64,000 nt of DNA from Tubulanus polymorphus (taxonomy: Eukaryota > Nemertea > Palaeonemertea > Tubulaniformes > Tubulanidae), in contig NC_134030.1 in assembly GCF_964204645.1 (NCBI RefSeq), positions 2,271,855 through 2,335,854 on the forward strand, in the 5' to 3' direction. Below are positions 25,501-36,480 of the stretch, one piece after another; position 1 is the first letter of the stretch, and each line of letters opens with the position of its first letter. Below the pieces are notes generated by a model. The model searched no databases. It was not told where the DNA came from and was given only the letters and a program-made list of their open reading frames with translations. Position numbers and translations under genes: made by a program.

Positions 25501-26131
25501 CCACCGCTAGGTATTCTCAATGTACATCTCAATATAAATATAAATACATACCGCCAAAATCGTTCAGCACCAAAGTGGGCGGTATATTGGAGGTAGACAG
25601 TATACATTATGGAAGCGTCCTGGGGATATCAAGAAAAATTTTTGTTCAAAGAGTTTGTAACTCATAATAAACTAGTTTTCTTAGTTAAATGCGATTTTCG
25701 AGGTTAATTCCGAGTTTGTAACTAGGAATAAACCTCCAACCTCGAAAATCACATTTAACTGAGAAAACTAGTTTATTCCTAGTTACAAACTCGGAATTAA
25801 CCTCGAAAATCTTTTTGAAATAGATATCCCCGGGACGCTTCCGTACACAAGAATGATTATAATAATTTCAGGAAATTAATTTTTTCGGAATTGAGAGTTG
25901 CTTTGTTTATTTCTAGATTATTATAGTCTTCGAGACAGAAACCAGGGAACTTGGTTCATTCAGAAGTTTGTGGAAGTTTTGAAGGAAAATAAACATCGTC
26001 ATGTATCGGACATACTGACAACAGTGAACAGGAGGGTCGCCGAGCATAGAACAGCTAAAGGAGACAAACAGATGCCTGTGTTTATGTCATCTTTGAGAAA
26101 GCTTTTCTACTTTGTTAAACCGACTGAGTAG
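18997..26131 (+). CDS. caspase B: one death fold plus caspase domain
   Basis: Model join(18997..19342,22174..22233,22320..22436,22964..23145,24874..24997,25283..25444,25917..26131), 1206 nt, 401 aa, all in phase. One DED-like fold at residues about 4-88 (DDFKKLRDSFRAG) is followed by a short linker and a caspase domain from about residue 148 (SKRGLVLIINQF). Catalytic His232 (ILSHGD) and Cys287 (QACRG) are intact. IPDEADFLTAYSQ, LRDRNQGTWFIQKF with the S1 Arg, and KQMPVFMSSLRKLF are also present. The exon that would encode the second death fold is broken (19785-21777). Exon 1 ends and exon 3 starts in phase 1, so direct splicing keeps the frame. The intron is about 2.8 kb and holds a minisatellite. 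The enzyme looks catalytically competent. It is likely to differ from caspase A in how it is recruited. Confidence 0.93.
19846..19906. repeat. 61-bp palindrome at the inversion junction
   Basis: Two exact 29-base arms, starting CGCGTTGCACGTTTAAAAAC, are separated by the three bases TAA. The left arm includes exon-derived GTTGCACG, so the palindrome sits exactly where the caspase B exon stops being colinear with caspase A. Confidence 0.9.
20615..21579. repeat. 33-bp minisatellite in a caspase B intron
   Basis: About 28 units built on AGTTCTAAACAAGCTCTCTA followed by ATGGAGAAAAGAT. Common unit length is 33 bases, with shorter variants that lack part of the GGAGAAAAGA tail, and alternation of AGAT/AGAG and CTCTC/CTTTC. 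Because 33 is a multiple of three, the minus strand stays open as an 11-residue repeat (FRTLFSPLESL). This has no start context or conservation to suggest a gene. Confidence 0.95.
22500..22531. repeat. (ATG)n microsatellite in a caspase B intron
   Basis: About ten ATG triplets in a row, next to further GAT/ATA-rich sequence. The run of Met codons it creates is not a gene. Confidence 0.9.
23580..23815 (+). repeat. 3' end of a non-LTR retroelement-like repeat
   Basis: The piece ends AAGGATCAATAAAAAATTGA with a short (AATTG)n-type tail. A similar 3' end, AAGGATCAATAAAGTTATTT followed by a (GAATTT)n tail, lies on the minus strand near 47430-47480. Short-tandem tails of this kind are typical of some LINE/SINE families. 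No reverse transcriptase is visible. Confidence 0.4.
23819..24152. mobile_element. MITE in caspase B intron 5
   Basis: Inverted ends CAGGCCTTTTTATGAAC and GTTCATAAAAAGGCCTG, 334 bp, with several internal GAGTATGC/ATTCGAGT words. Non-coding. CAGG/CCTG ends would fit several DNA-transposon groups. Confidence 0.75.
25611..25842. mobile_element. foldback MITE in the last caspase B intron
   Basis: Terminal repeats GGAAGCGTCCTGGGGATATC and GATATCCCCGGGACGCTTCC. Inside is a second long inverted repeat built on GAGGTTAATTCCGAGTTTGT. Non-coding. Confidence 0.75.
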
Positions 26132-26969
26132 CAAATTTTATATTCCTTAAATTCAATTTCGTAGTCCGTGTTGAAATGACAACATAAATTCAAACTAAGA
26201 AAAACTAGGTTCGGAATTATTTCCTTGAGCTAGCAGGTTATTCAAGATTTTGACTATCTTGTATTCTTGAAGATGACTATTGGGATTAAGTGAACTACAT
26301 CTATTCATCTTATTTCAACAACTACTTCGCATTTTATTTACGTTCTTGGTGTGGGATTTTTAAATCGTCTTTAATAAAACGCCGCTGCATTTTACTAAGG
26401 GTAGAATTTCTCCTGTAAGTGAAATGATTAGACTTGTTTGTACATTTCATTCGAAATTTTAGATTTAAATTTATGTAAATGATGTTTTAAAAATGATATT
26501 GACTTATTGTGTTCGCTCTCGTAATGTTTGAATTCTATCGTTCAAAACGCTGTCTCTGTACGGAGAACCTGGCTGGTAGATATTTACCCGTCTTGTTCGA
26601 GAAGGGCCTCGAGTCTACTGTCGTATTTCAATACGCAAAGGCGAAAAGATATAGAAATTGGATTCTAATTAAGTTTCACATATGTATCCATGAATTATCG
26701 ATATTTGCTTATTTTGCTTGCAATGTATTTACTTGATTTACTAGTTCAGAAATTATAATGTTTTGCTGAAATCATATAAAATGATTATTGTTTTGATTAA
26801 CGTGTATACGTATTGCATCCCACAGAATAAACACACATAACATTTAAACAAATTGAGTTTGTTTTGATTTATTTTAGAATCTGTTCATTGTATTGGATAT
26901 ATGTTGATCGAAAAAGGAAACCAAATGAATAGGAAAAAATACAGGCCCAATAAAAGCTGCATCTTCACT

Positions 26970-27123
26970 TCAAGCAGTGATATACGTATAACCGGATAAA
27001 ATGATCCTGTTACCCTTCTTCCAGTTCTCGACAATATCTCGTCTCTGACCAGGCAAGCATGAAATGGACCATTCTGTCGGGATCACTACTAGTCTAGCAG
27101 GACATTCTCTTATAGCAAGAACT
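26970..27123 (-). CDS. possible terminal exon of an unknown gene
   Basis: On the minus strand a good acceptor (CGTTTTTTAG) is followed by 50 codons and a stop. The peptide has a compact, protein-like composition: ECPARLVVIPTEWS, then CLPGQRRDIVENWKKGN, then GYTYITA. A minus-strand AATAAA lies about 100 bases after the stop, near 26868. I do not recognise the family and found no partner exon upstream, so this may be a relic, a repeat-derived frame, or the end of a gene with a long intron. Confidence 0.3.
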
Positions 27124-27419
27124 CTAAAAAACGATTAGTTGAATTCATTTTACAGTTCATATTTAAACGAAGCGATCAGGATTCCTTACACTCTTATCCA
27201 CCCAATATTGAAAACTGGCTTTTTACCGACTGTATAAACTAGAGAGTCATAACTCACATCTCGGTTAAAACTATCAATGATTATCAGATTATGAGCACAC
27301 TGAGACTAAGACTGCAGAACAATTCAAGTCAAACATCTAACTTTCTTTATCTGAAAATATGAACTGTCCATGTACTTGTCCATGCAATTGTTCAATTAAT
27401 TTTGATTTGATTTGAATGC

Positions 27420-27610
27420 TGTGTCCCTTACAAACCTACCACACCTGCCGGGAGCGAAACAACGAGTTCGTATTCAACTTTTTCTAAATCTTAAAATAGG
27501 GATTGACCCTTCTATTTATTTAATTGGTAGATTTCGTTTGATGTTTTGATTTGGTGTCCCTTACAAACCTACCACACCTGCCGGGAGCGAAACAGGGAGT
27601 TGATATCCAA
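27420..27610. repeat. duplicated SINE-body fragments
   Basis: GTGTCCCTTACAAACCTACC followed by ACACCTGCCGGGAGCGAAAC occurs twice about 130 bases apart. The same block is in the SINE-like element at 47930-48125, and a diverged form lies at 58495-58625. Confidence 0.7.
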
Positions 27611-28332
27611 CTTTGTTAACCTATATACCTTCCCGAACAGATCCCATGTTTCATTAACTGAAACTAAGAACTTTACTTAAGTGTCCTGTTTTCCTATTAC
27701 ACGTTAATTAAACCAAAAAATATAATCTAATCTACAATACACATACAGAGAACAGTCTATAAATCCCCGGAGCGGTGACGGAGAGCTGAAACAGAACAGA
27801 CGTGGATTTCAACGTCAACGCAAATGGTAGATGCGTTAGTGCAGAATATGAGTTATTCAATTTAATTGGTTGCTGAATTGACGCTAATGTGTGTTTACAT
27901 GCAAAATATTATAGATATTTATTGATACCGGGACAGCATCTGATAATGGCTTTATTTTATTATACACATCCCTTATGAATATTGTGAATTAGTAAATGTT
28001 TTATGGAAAAAATCGTTCTTTCAGCCGATACAGTTTCATGGCTACCAGTTGTTGATATCGCGTGTTACAGCAGACTCACGGGGTTTGAACGTTTGTGCGC
28101 CTGCAGTTTGGATTGATTAAAATTGCATCATTGTGTCACAGTCCTTTTTAAACCATCGCGATCAGTCGTCATAAATCGGGAATAGTTTTTATTAAGGAGG
28201 ATTTAGTTGATATTATAACCGCTCCGTTCTGCGGACTTCGCATGAGTTTTCGGGGGTAAATCTTAAAAGGAAAAGTGAGTTTGAATCGTTAAAACAACTT
28301 TTATTCTCAACTATTTTCAATAACTTGAAATA

Positions 28333-31300
28333 ATGGCTGAAAAACAAGACGCGAAAGAGAAAGAGAGTTTAAAAACGGCGGCTCTTGATTTCGCTAATGA
28401 AACAAACTTCCACGGAGTGAAATACATCGCGCATTCGCCAACCTACTTCACTAGGTAAGTAGCTCATTCTCCAACCTACTTCAGCGCTAGGTAAGTGATC
28501 TTAAATTAGGTGTATATTTTTTATTAACTGGTTCGATGTTAATGAACGAAACTGCTGGGCCAATAAAAGAAGACGCTATACCCAAACTTAGATGCGAGCA
28601 ATGGAATCTTATGAATGGCATATTTATCGGACTTGGATTGTATATCGATGCCGTCATTTTTCTAGATTCATGTACTTTGTATTTCTAAATCACTTATAAA
28701 TATTTGTGATGCGATAAGAAAACGTGAAATCCAAGTCATTCGTCTGATAATTAGTAATTAGGTTATTAAAAGTAGAAATATTCGGACGCTCGCTACCATA
28801 TTTCTTCGATGTAAAATGAAATAAAAATTAACCCGAAATTCATAATTCTGTTCCGCTTCACATTTCATTTTAGACTGACGCGGATAGAAACCACTCGAAA
28901 TATTCATAATTTTGGGATTCGATGATTTGTATTTTAGTTATGAGGATAATATTCTACAACAATATTTTGTACAGCGTTGAATTCGGGTTTAGAAGGAACT
29001 GTCATAGAAATAGTAATCATTCCTGAAAAGTTCAATATTTAAACAAGTAAAACTTATAACACTATATAATTAAGATTTCGCGCCCTCTATTATCCTATTG
29101 TTGATACTGCAACCCCTGAGCTGCTGCTGGCAATCAACAGCTCAATAATAACCGACTCAAAAGGAAATTTATAAGGTGCTCCACGGACGATCGGTCTTAT
29201 ATCTTACATATAGACACATTCCCATTGAGGCTTTTATAATATGATTCCTTGTTTCTGCGCTCTGCTGAGTTTAAAACTTGACGCGGCAGGCCACCTATCT
29301 ACCCTGTACATACATTACCTTTTTTGAAATTGTGATCAATTCTACCAACAGACCCGGAAGCTAGAATTGAACTGGACCCAGTTCCACAGTTGTGAGTTAA
29401 AGTTAACTCTGAGTTAAGGTTAGTTCATTTTCAATGTTTTAACCCAGAGTCAAATCTTAACTCAGAACTGTGGAACTGGACCCTGATTACTAATTCTATC
29501 ATATTTACAAAAATGACCCGGCCGCTGCGGAGAAAAAAGGCATCATTTTTGATTTCTACTCGGGCACAGACGGCTTTTCTATTTCTGAGGGACTTGGTCC
29601 TTAGTGAGAATAAAGACGCATGAATTACATCAGAGTTCATTGTTTATGACCGTATCTAGAAAACCCTGTCCATATTTCGGGTTGGTTTAATATCAAATCA
29701 ATTAACTTTAACCTTTGAACCTTTGAACCACTGATTCCGGGTATTCAAATCTTCACGAACCATGAATTGTAGAACTGCGACATGTTGTTCGGATGATTGT
29801 AAAGTATCTATTCTAATTGTAATATATTTCAGGTTGATTTGGTTGATTTTATTTTTGGGTATGACTGGCGTGCTTTGTTATCAGATATATGACCGTACCA
29901 CGTATTATCTGTCGTGGCCTGTAACTTCTGATATAACAGTGGGAAAACCAGAAACAGGAGAACTCTCATTCCCTGCTGTTACTATCTGTAACACTAACAC
30001 TTTCAGGTAGCCACTTTATTTCTTTTACGAATGTTGAATTAGGTAAAATAATTAGTAAAATGTAGAACTGTAGACTCAGAACGTTAGCGAACAGGAAATA
30101 TCTATCAACGATATTAGTGTCAGAAATCTTTTTGAATTTTCATCGGCGAATAATTCATTGACTTTATCAAAACGATACAATTCAAAACATTGATTCGATT
30201 TGTTACAAGTAGATTTTATGATAAAATTGTAAATAAAATAGACTATGATTTTCCTCACGATTTTTTAAGAATTAAAACCTATAAAACTGTCTTCGTTTAA
30301 AGGTTATCTGATGTAGAGGCGGCCGGGTTTTATGAACAGATATCAGGATTTTACAGCGATGAAACCTACAACTCTTCATCATCGACTGTCGTACAAATGG
30401 ATTTACGTTATTTGATGTTAAACATGAGCCACAGAATGAAAGATTCAATCAAAGAAGCGTCGTTTCAATCTGAATATTTAGATACGAATAATTTCACAGC
30501 AATATTCACTGATTACGGCTTGTGTTACAGTTTTAACATCGACCAATCACGAAACGTTTCCTCATACGGAACGGGTAGGTTTTAGAAATTTGAATATCAA
30601 GAACAAAAATGTTTATTTCGAAAGGGAATCACAGGTGAAAAATCAATATTGATATAACCAAAAATACACAAAGAGGATCTTCTTTGTGTATTCTTATAGA
30701 ACGTATACCCGTAAAACTGTGTCAGAATTCGCCAAGTCAAAGCTAGAAAAAATATTTACTATACGTGGGATTCGAACCCGATGTGATGCGATGACAACAA
30801 TCCTAACCCTCAACAACGTCCGATGAGGGCTTCTAAAAAACGAGGAATATTATCTCATTTAGAATCAATTACGGATAAAATGAGAGTAAAGATAAAAAGG
30901 TGGCAAAATAGGAAGTACATGGAATTGATAGATTTTTATAAAATTCGCACATGCAAGGAAGGACGAGTCTAGCGCGCTGACCATTCGGCCACAGCCCATC
31001 AGCACTTTACTAACGATAGAGGGTAGCCATAATAGAAAGAACAAATGATAAAACACTAATCTATCTAATAGATATGCAAATAGAAAAATGCTAAATGAAG
31101 TTTAATGAATATTCATTAGGTATCGCATTCGGATTGAGATTATTGATAAATATGGAAACGTATCAGACAATGAGCGGTGAACACAAGTCATCAGGATTAC
31201 GAGTTCTTGTTCACGATAAAAACGAAGTTCCTCGAGTCAAAAACCTGGGACTTTTTGTGCCGGCAAAAATGATGGCCGTTATTGGTATCAATACACTACA

Positions 31301-34300
31301 GGTAAGGATGAACTTAACATTGTTATTGAAAGTGATTTGTTTTTAAAAACTTGAAGAATGAAATCGTCATTTGTTTTGAGAATTCCTTTAGAAGTGCTGT
31401 CTATCATCTGGGGCCAGTTGCACAATCGCGCAAAGTTGTGCAATCTCTTAAAGCGGATCTTAAGTTGTTAGATTGGCTATAGAACTTAGATAGTCTTAGA
31501 CTGGTCTTAAATCTAGTTTAGAATACTTAAACGTGTGATGGGAAGTCAAAACAAGAAAAACATAAATTGATTTTTCAGACGACTGAACTGCCATATCCTC
31601 ACGGTACTTGTAAACATGGCGTCGCTCCGTTGGAAACGTGTTTAAGACAATGTCACATTAGAAAAGCTGCCGATGTTTGTCAGTGTTTGCCTTATTACGC
31701 GGAACAAAATCTATTCGATGGATTGCCTTATTGTAGCATGATCAAAAACCGTGACTGTATGCAACTAGAACTGTGTACGCTTTATTCATTCAAACATTTA
31801 TTCATATTTCTATCTGTTCAACTATGTAAAGCTACACTTGAACCTCCGTAACGTATCTCCATGAATCGCTGAATAACCATCAGATCAGATTTATAAATCG
31901 CGTGCAAAGTGAAACTAAACGATTTGTGTTATGTACTTAGCAACGACACAGTAAAAATAGAACGATTTTAGTAGAATACACAAAATCAATATTCTGTCAG
32001 TCTGTTAAACTTCTTTTGAATCTCCATAACAATTTCACCATGAATCACTAATTGTAATCATCGCTATGTTTTACTATCAGAACAGATACATTTGTACACG
32101 GAACTTCGGACATAGTTACTATATGATTTGCATTAACATCACTGTGTTCAAAGTTACAGTAAAATAGAAAAAGTTTGGTAGATTAACAAGTTTTAGATTT
32201 AATTTCATTAAATGTTTTTTTTGTTATTCATTTCAGCCGAAGTAAAACGGAATTCATCAATTTGTAATTCACAATGTTCAATTCCTTGTCAGAAAATCTC
32301 ATACGAATCGCAAATCAGTTATTCGTCGCTATCGTCTTATATGGCTAAAACAATATCGGCTAAATACAGTCATGAAGAAACTCTGGTCTCCGACTATCAG
32401 ACTTCAATGGACGCCATTCATCGGGTCGACCCGAAAATAAAAACCCAAGACCTTGAGATAATCTCACAATTCAATAACGATTTGGTCTGCGTTAAATCAC
32501 AGATAAATGATTTGGTAACATTTTTGAAAGGTAAATATGATAGAGTCGTTGATGCGTCAATTGATGTTTATGACGCGTTATGGACCATAGTCGACGAATT
32601 GGAAACAACCAAGAAAAACTATATGAAAGTATCAGCGGTTGATCGAGTTGAACCGATGATTCTAACTCCGTTAGCCGAATTCAGACAAGCCTTAAAGTTA
32701 GAAGTTCCAGTGCTGTTAGATGTGATGCGAGATTATTTGCTATCACAAACAGGAACGAGAGATGAATATCTGGAGAGCTCCGAAAATGTATTCGATATTT
32801 TTGAACGAGTTTCCGACGTTCAACTCCGAGTTTATAATGAATTCAATGACGTCTATTTGAATTTGGTGGAAGAAAACGGAAAATCAGAAGACGCCGACCC
32901 CATGAGGCGTTTTCCTGCTCAGTTATTATCTGACGAACTTGGAAAGATTAAAGAAACTCTGGACCAACTATCGGATAGGACTGACGCTATGGCCGCGGGT
33001 TCAAAGACAACTACTGAGAAAATCCAGGCTTTCGACTCTCAACCACCGACCGCGTACGAATGGACAGAGTTTGAAAATTCGATTCAAAACTACACGAAAT
33101 ACGCGAGCGATATCGGCGAAACAGCTTTAAACCTTTACGATCAACTCGGGAATATTCTTACCAAAGTGCAAAACATGGTGGCTAAAACTAACACTCATCA
33201 GTTAGCTATAGACTTCGCCTACACTAAATTGCTGAATGCTCTAGAAGAGATTCAACCAAGTCAACCCGATCTACCCATTGATATTGATATCGATCTGAAA
33301 ATAACGATGGACAAAGCGGACAAAAACTTCATGCGACCTTTTCAAGATGTTACCAACAACGGTGACGTCATAGGTAGAATGACAGACGTTCTAGAAGCGT
33401 GTGAGAATATGTATTATATTGATGACTTGCTGTGGGATCTGAACGCATTCTTAACGAATGACTTTCCTAAAATCACCTCGGCCTATCAGGAACTTAAAAA
33501 GTAACGTATATTAAAATTTGTATTCACTTGAGTTTCATTTTTCCCATGTAACAATGCTGTTTTCTGGCTTTCGGCAATTTTGAATTAAAAAATCCTAAGG
33601 TTAGAAAATCAAGATCATTATTCTTTCATTTAACGTTTATCAGCTACTGAATCTTTGATACAGGGCTTTTCAATCCGCTGATGTATACTTGAATGATAAA
33701 GTACTTTCGACATTTCCATCAACAAGTGAAATAGTAACTCGAATCATGCCGACAATAGAAAGCCACGTTAGCAAAACCAAAGCCCAATCTAAACGCGTTA
33801 TCGAAATGGCTCGTGAGCTGAAGTCAAAGCACAGAAAAGTAACTGAATCAAGAATTAAACTGATTGAACACATGGCAGAATTCAACGAATCGATACAAAT
33901 CGATGACTCCTTCATCCAGTAAGCGAGAGTTGGGGATATTTCAAAAAGCAACAAAATTAAAATCTACTAGTTTTCTCTTGATTAAGACCTGTCTCATTTC
34001 TTCCTCAATTCAACTTTCAGGAACAATTTTGTTTATGTGAACGTATTCTTAAGAACGATGGAAATTCAGAAATTGTCGAAATCGAAAGCGTACTCTTGGT
34101 TCTCATTGGTTTGTAAGTAACAAGAACAAATAAACATTTCTTTCTTTTCTATTAGGTTTAGTAAATATACACCAATCAGTGATTGATATCATCTCTACGT
34201 TGTTATCTATATATGAAATGCATGACCAATCAGTGATTGAAGTTAACTTCCGATTGTTGAATACATATTTGATTCATGTTTCATGGTTTATTGAAATTAA

Positions 34301-34776
34301 TCTATTTTACGATTCAATTCAGTTTTCATTAGAACTATATTCGAGTAATAAACCATTGGATAAAGAGAATCCCAAACTCAAAAAAGGAAAACGAGACCAA
34401 AAAGGTTTTGTTAAGTTAATGATTCATTTTCCACCTTTTGATTATATCAGATATTTTCATGAATATTGAGATGAATATTGAAAAGTATCCGATATATAAC
34501 CATTAACTAAAATAAACCATTTCTTTCTTGTTTTACTTTGCTGAGTTTGTGATTTTCTATGTTATATTTGAGTAATATTTGATGTTGTATTGAACAGGTG
34601 ATATTGGTGGAACTGCCGGATTGTATCTCGGTGCGTCTTTACTGGCGCTCGTTGAGGTTTTATTTTTCGTCGGGAATCAAGTGATCAATTCATTCACGCG
34701 AGCCGGAAACAAACCGAACGAAGTTAACCAACATCCGGACTATGTTGTGAGAAAGACCCAGGTGATCGCCATGTAA
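28333..34776 (+). CDS. DEG/ENaC sodium channel subunit with a large extracellular helical insertion
   Basis: Model join(28333..28454,29833..30006,30303..30574,31120..31301,31579..31774,32237..33500,33664..33918,34021..34112,34598..34776), 2736 nt, 911 aa, all junctions in phase. In order: the HG gating motif (NETNFHGVKYI), TM1 (LIWLILFLGMTGVLCYQIY), FPAVTICNTNTFR, DYGLCYSFN, GLRLLIN and LRVLVHD, then Cys-rich CKHGVAPLETCLRQC and VCQCLPYY, then CQKISYESQISY. TM2 has the selectivity stretch CDIGGTAGLYLGAS near 853-866. Typical family members have roughly 450-700 residues. Here about 450 extra residues (near 371-822) lie between the thumb-like helix (SYMAKTISAKY) and the strand before TM2 (NNFVYVNVFL). 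The insertion is charged, helix-prone and almost Cys-free. The gate, pore and Cys scaffold look complete, so the channel should work. The stimulus (peptide, acid or force) cannot be read from sequence. Confidence 0.95.
29372..29483. repeat. foldback element, family 3, in DEG/ENaC intron 1
   Basis: Left end GGACCCAGTTCCACAGTTGT and right end CTGTGGAACTGGACCCT. Diverged pieces of the family lie near 51640-51680, 53755-53825 and 60180-60360. Confidence 0.7.
30763..31013 (-). repeat. tRNA-like halves separated by about 190 bp
   Basis: On the minus strand, GCTGTGGCCGAATGGTCAGC (a Ser/Leu-type D-arm with A box) lies near 31000. GGGTTCGAATCCCAC (T-arm with B box) lies near 30770. Between them is AT-rich sequence too long for a tRNA intron or variable arm. 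It could be a tRNA-derived SINE or a tRNA pseudogene split by an insertion. It lies in an intron of the DEG/ENaC gene. Confidence 0.4.
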
Positions 34777-36214
34777 AACTCAAACTGATAAATATATTTA
34801 CGATAATAAGTTATATGCGAACCATCAGTAGATTGCGCCTTTCCTGCCCTCTGCGCCACTAGGACCGCTGTAAATATTTCACCGAGATGACAATCAAGGA
34901 AGTAACGATGAGACCGCTGTAAATATTTCACCGAGTTGAGAATCAATGAACTCGCTGGGACTCGAGCTGTTGGGACTGATGAAAATGTTTCACCCCGGTT
35001 GACAATGGAATAGACTGAAAGTTGTTTCTACTAGATTCTAGTAAAATTCACTGACTTGTGAACGAAGAATAGGACCCGCTTTCAGAAATAAAAACGTCAC
35101 GATTAATTGACGGCCAATATGACGTGTATTAACAATTCGTGAAGCATCCTGTGGGTAATGTAACGTGGATTGTGACGATATACTTGAAATTATTATATCT
35201 TATCATGGTTTTTGTCGCTTTGTAGTCTAAACCGACCATGTATTTCATTTTCATATTTTTCTAGTTTTAATCGCTCGAATAAAGAATATGATAATAGAAA
35301 TATAAACATGTATTTTGTACATATGTCTTTCCTATAGTCTGGACAGTTACCGTATTATCTGTTGGGGTTTCGGTGTCTCGAAATTTCGAGACATTGGGAT
35401 TTGATAGAATACTAAATTTTGTTAATTATGTATTTGTCATAAAAGTATTCTTCTTTGGCAATAAAGTTTACGCGTGGCGGTGCCTGAGTTAAAGCTTAAG
35501 ATAATTTAGTGAAATTCAACTGAAGGTTTAATGAGATAGGAAACGAAGAAACTTAGGCGGGCCTATCCAGGATTTGGGACCAGAGATGTGGGGCTAATCG
35601 TAGAGCGGAATCCTTCCGTCTGACGTAATGAAAAACAAATCTAATTAGGAATTTATTTACACTCCAACCATTTCCATAGAAAAATAATATTTACACAATT
35701 ACAAAAAAAACCATTATGAGTTTTCCGGTTTGCTCGGCTACCCGTACTGGCGGGGTAGTCTAGAGAGGCTAATGAAAACCCCGGTTTGCTGAACCACCCC
35801 TCTTTGCGGGGATGCGGTATGATGTTTGATCTGGCAGTTTCAAGTGGTTAATGGCTGGTGCTTACAACGATGCTTATTACTTCGTGGTACTAATACGCTC
35901 ACCGCGTGGGCTTCGTAGAAAGACCACTACCTGTGGTGGCCTTCCCAAATTTTAATTGTCCTGTCCGATTTGGTTTCATCCAATTGAGAGACTGCCTTTT
36001 CCAGTTAGGGCATTTTTGGATCACGTCACTCCAGGAAATGACTTAACGCTTTTGGGCCCCTTCGTCGGTTCCACATGTTTCATTTGAGCTATAGACCACA
36101 ATGGTGACACCATGATGGTCAGTAACTGACCAATTGAGATATCCCCGAGTCTGAACACTTGACTTCGAATTTCGGAAATTTATCATGTAATGTTTGTTTT
36201 CAAACTACTAAGGA

Positions 36215-36480
36215 ATCATCATTGCAAATTCATCACTGACCACCAATGACCAATTCAAACTTCTCGAATATGAAAACGATATACCGCGTTATGGTGTCAA
36301 ACTAGAAAGGATTCGCCATTGAAAATTCATAAATTGACCATCACTGACCACCACTGACCAATTGAAACTTCTTGAAAGAACGATATACCGGTACCGCTTT
36401 TGGTGTGAAACTAGAAAGGATTCGCCATTAAAATTCATAAATTGACCATCACTGACCACCAGTGAAACTTCTCAAATATC
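36215..36480. repeat. degenerate tandem repeat, about three units
   Basis: Units of about 110 bases carry AAATTGACCATCACTGACCA, ATTGAAACTTCT, AACGATATACCG and GGTGTGAAACTAGAAAGGAT in the same order. An upstream partial unit starts near 36110. Confidence 0.7.

Larger units (their letters stand above)
26132..28332. other. caspase B 3' flank and DEG/ENaC upstream region
   Basis: Homology to the caspase A 3' flank ends near 26935 (CCAAATGAATA shared), marking the right edge of the tandem duplication. A possible orphan exon lies at 26970-27123 on the minus strand and SINE-like pieces at 27420-27610. The 28190-28330 segment should contain the promoter or 5' UTR of the channel gene. Confidence 0.5.

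Noticed and set aside
30763-31013. Functional tRNA gene
   Set aside because: The two halves are about 190 bases apart and no anticodon arm can be placed with confidence.
34179-34469. Open frame in the last intron of the first channel gene, with a matching open frame in the second copy (60753-60989)
   Set aside because: Nearly all base differences between the two copies change the amino acid, which is not the pattern of a protein under constraint. It is conserved because the whole intron was duplicated recently.
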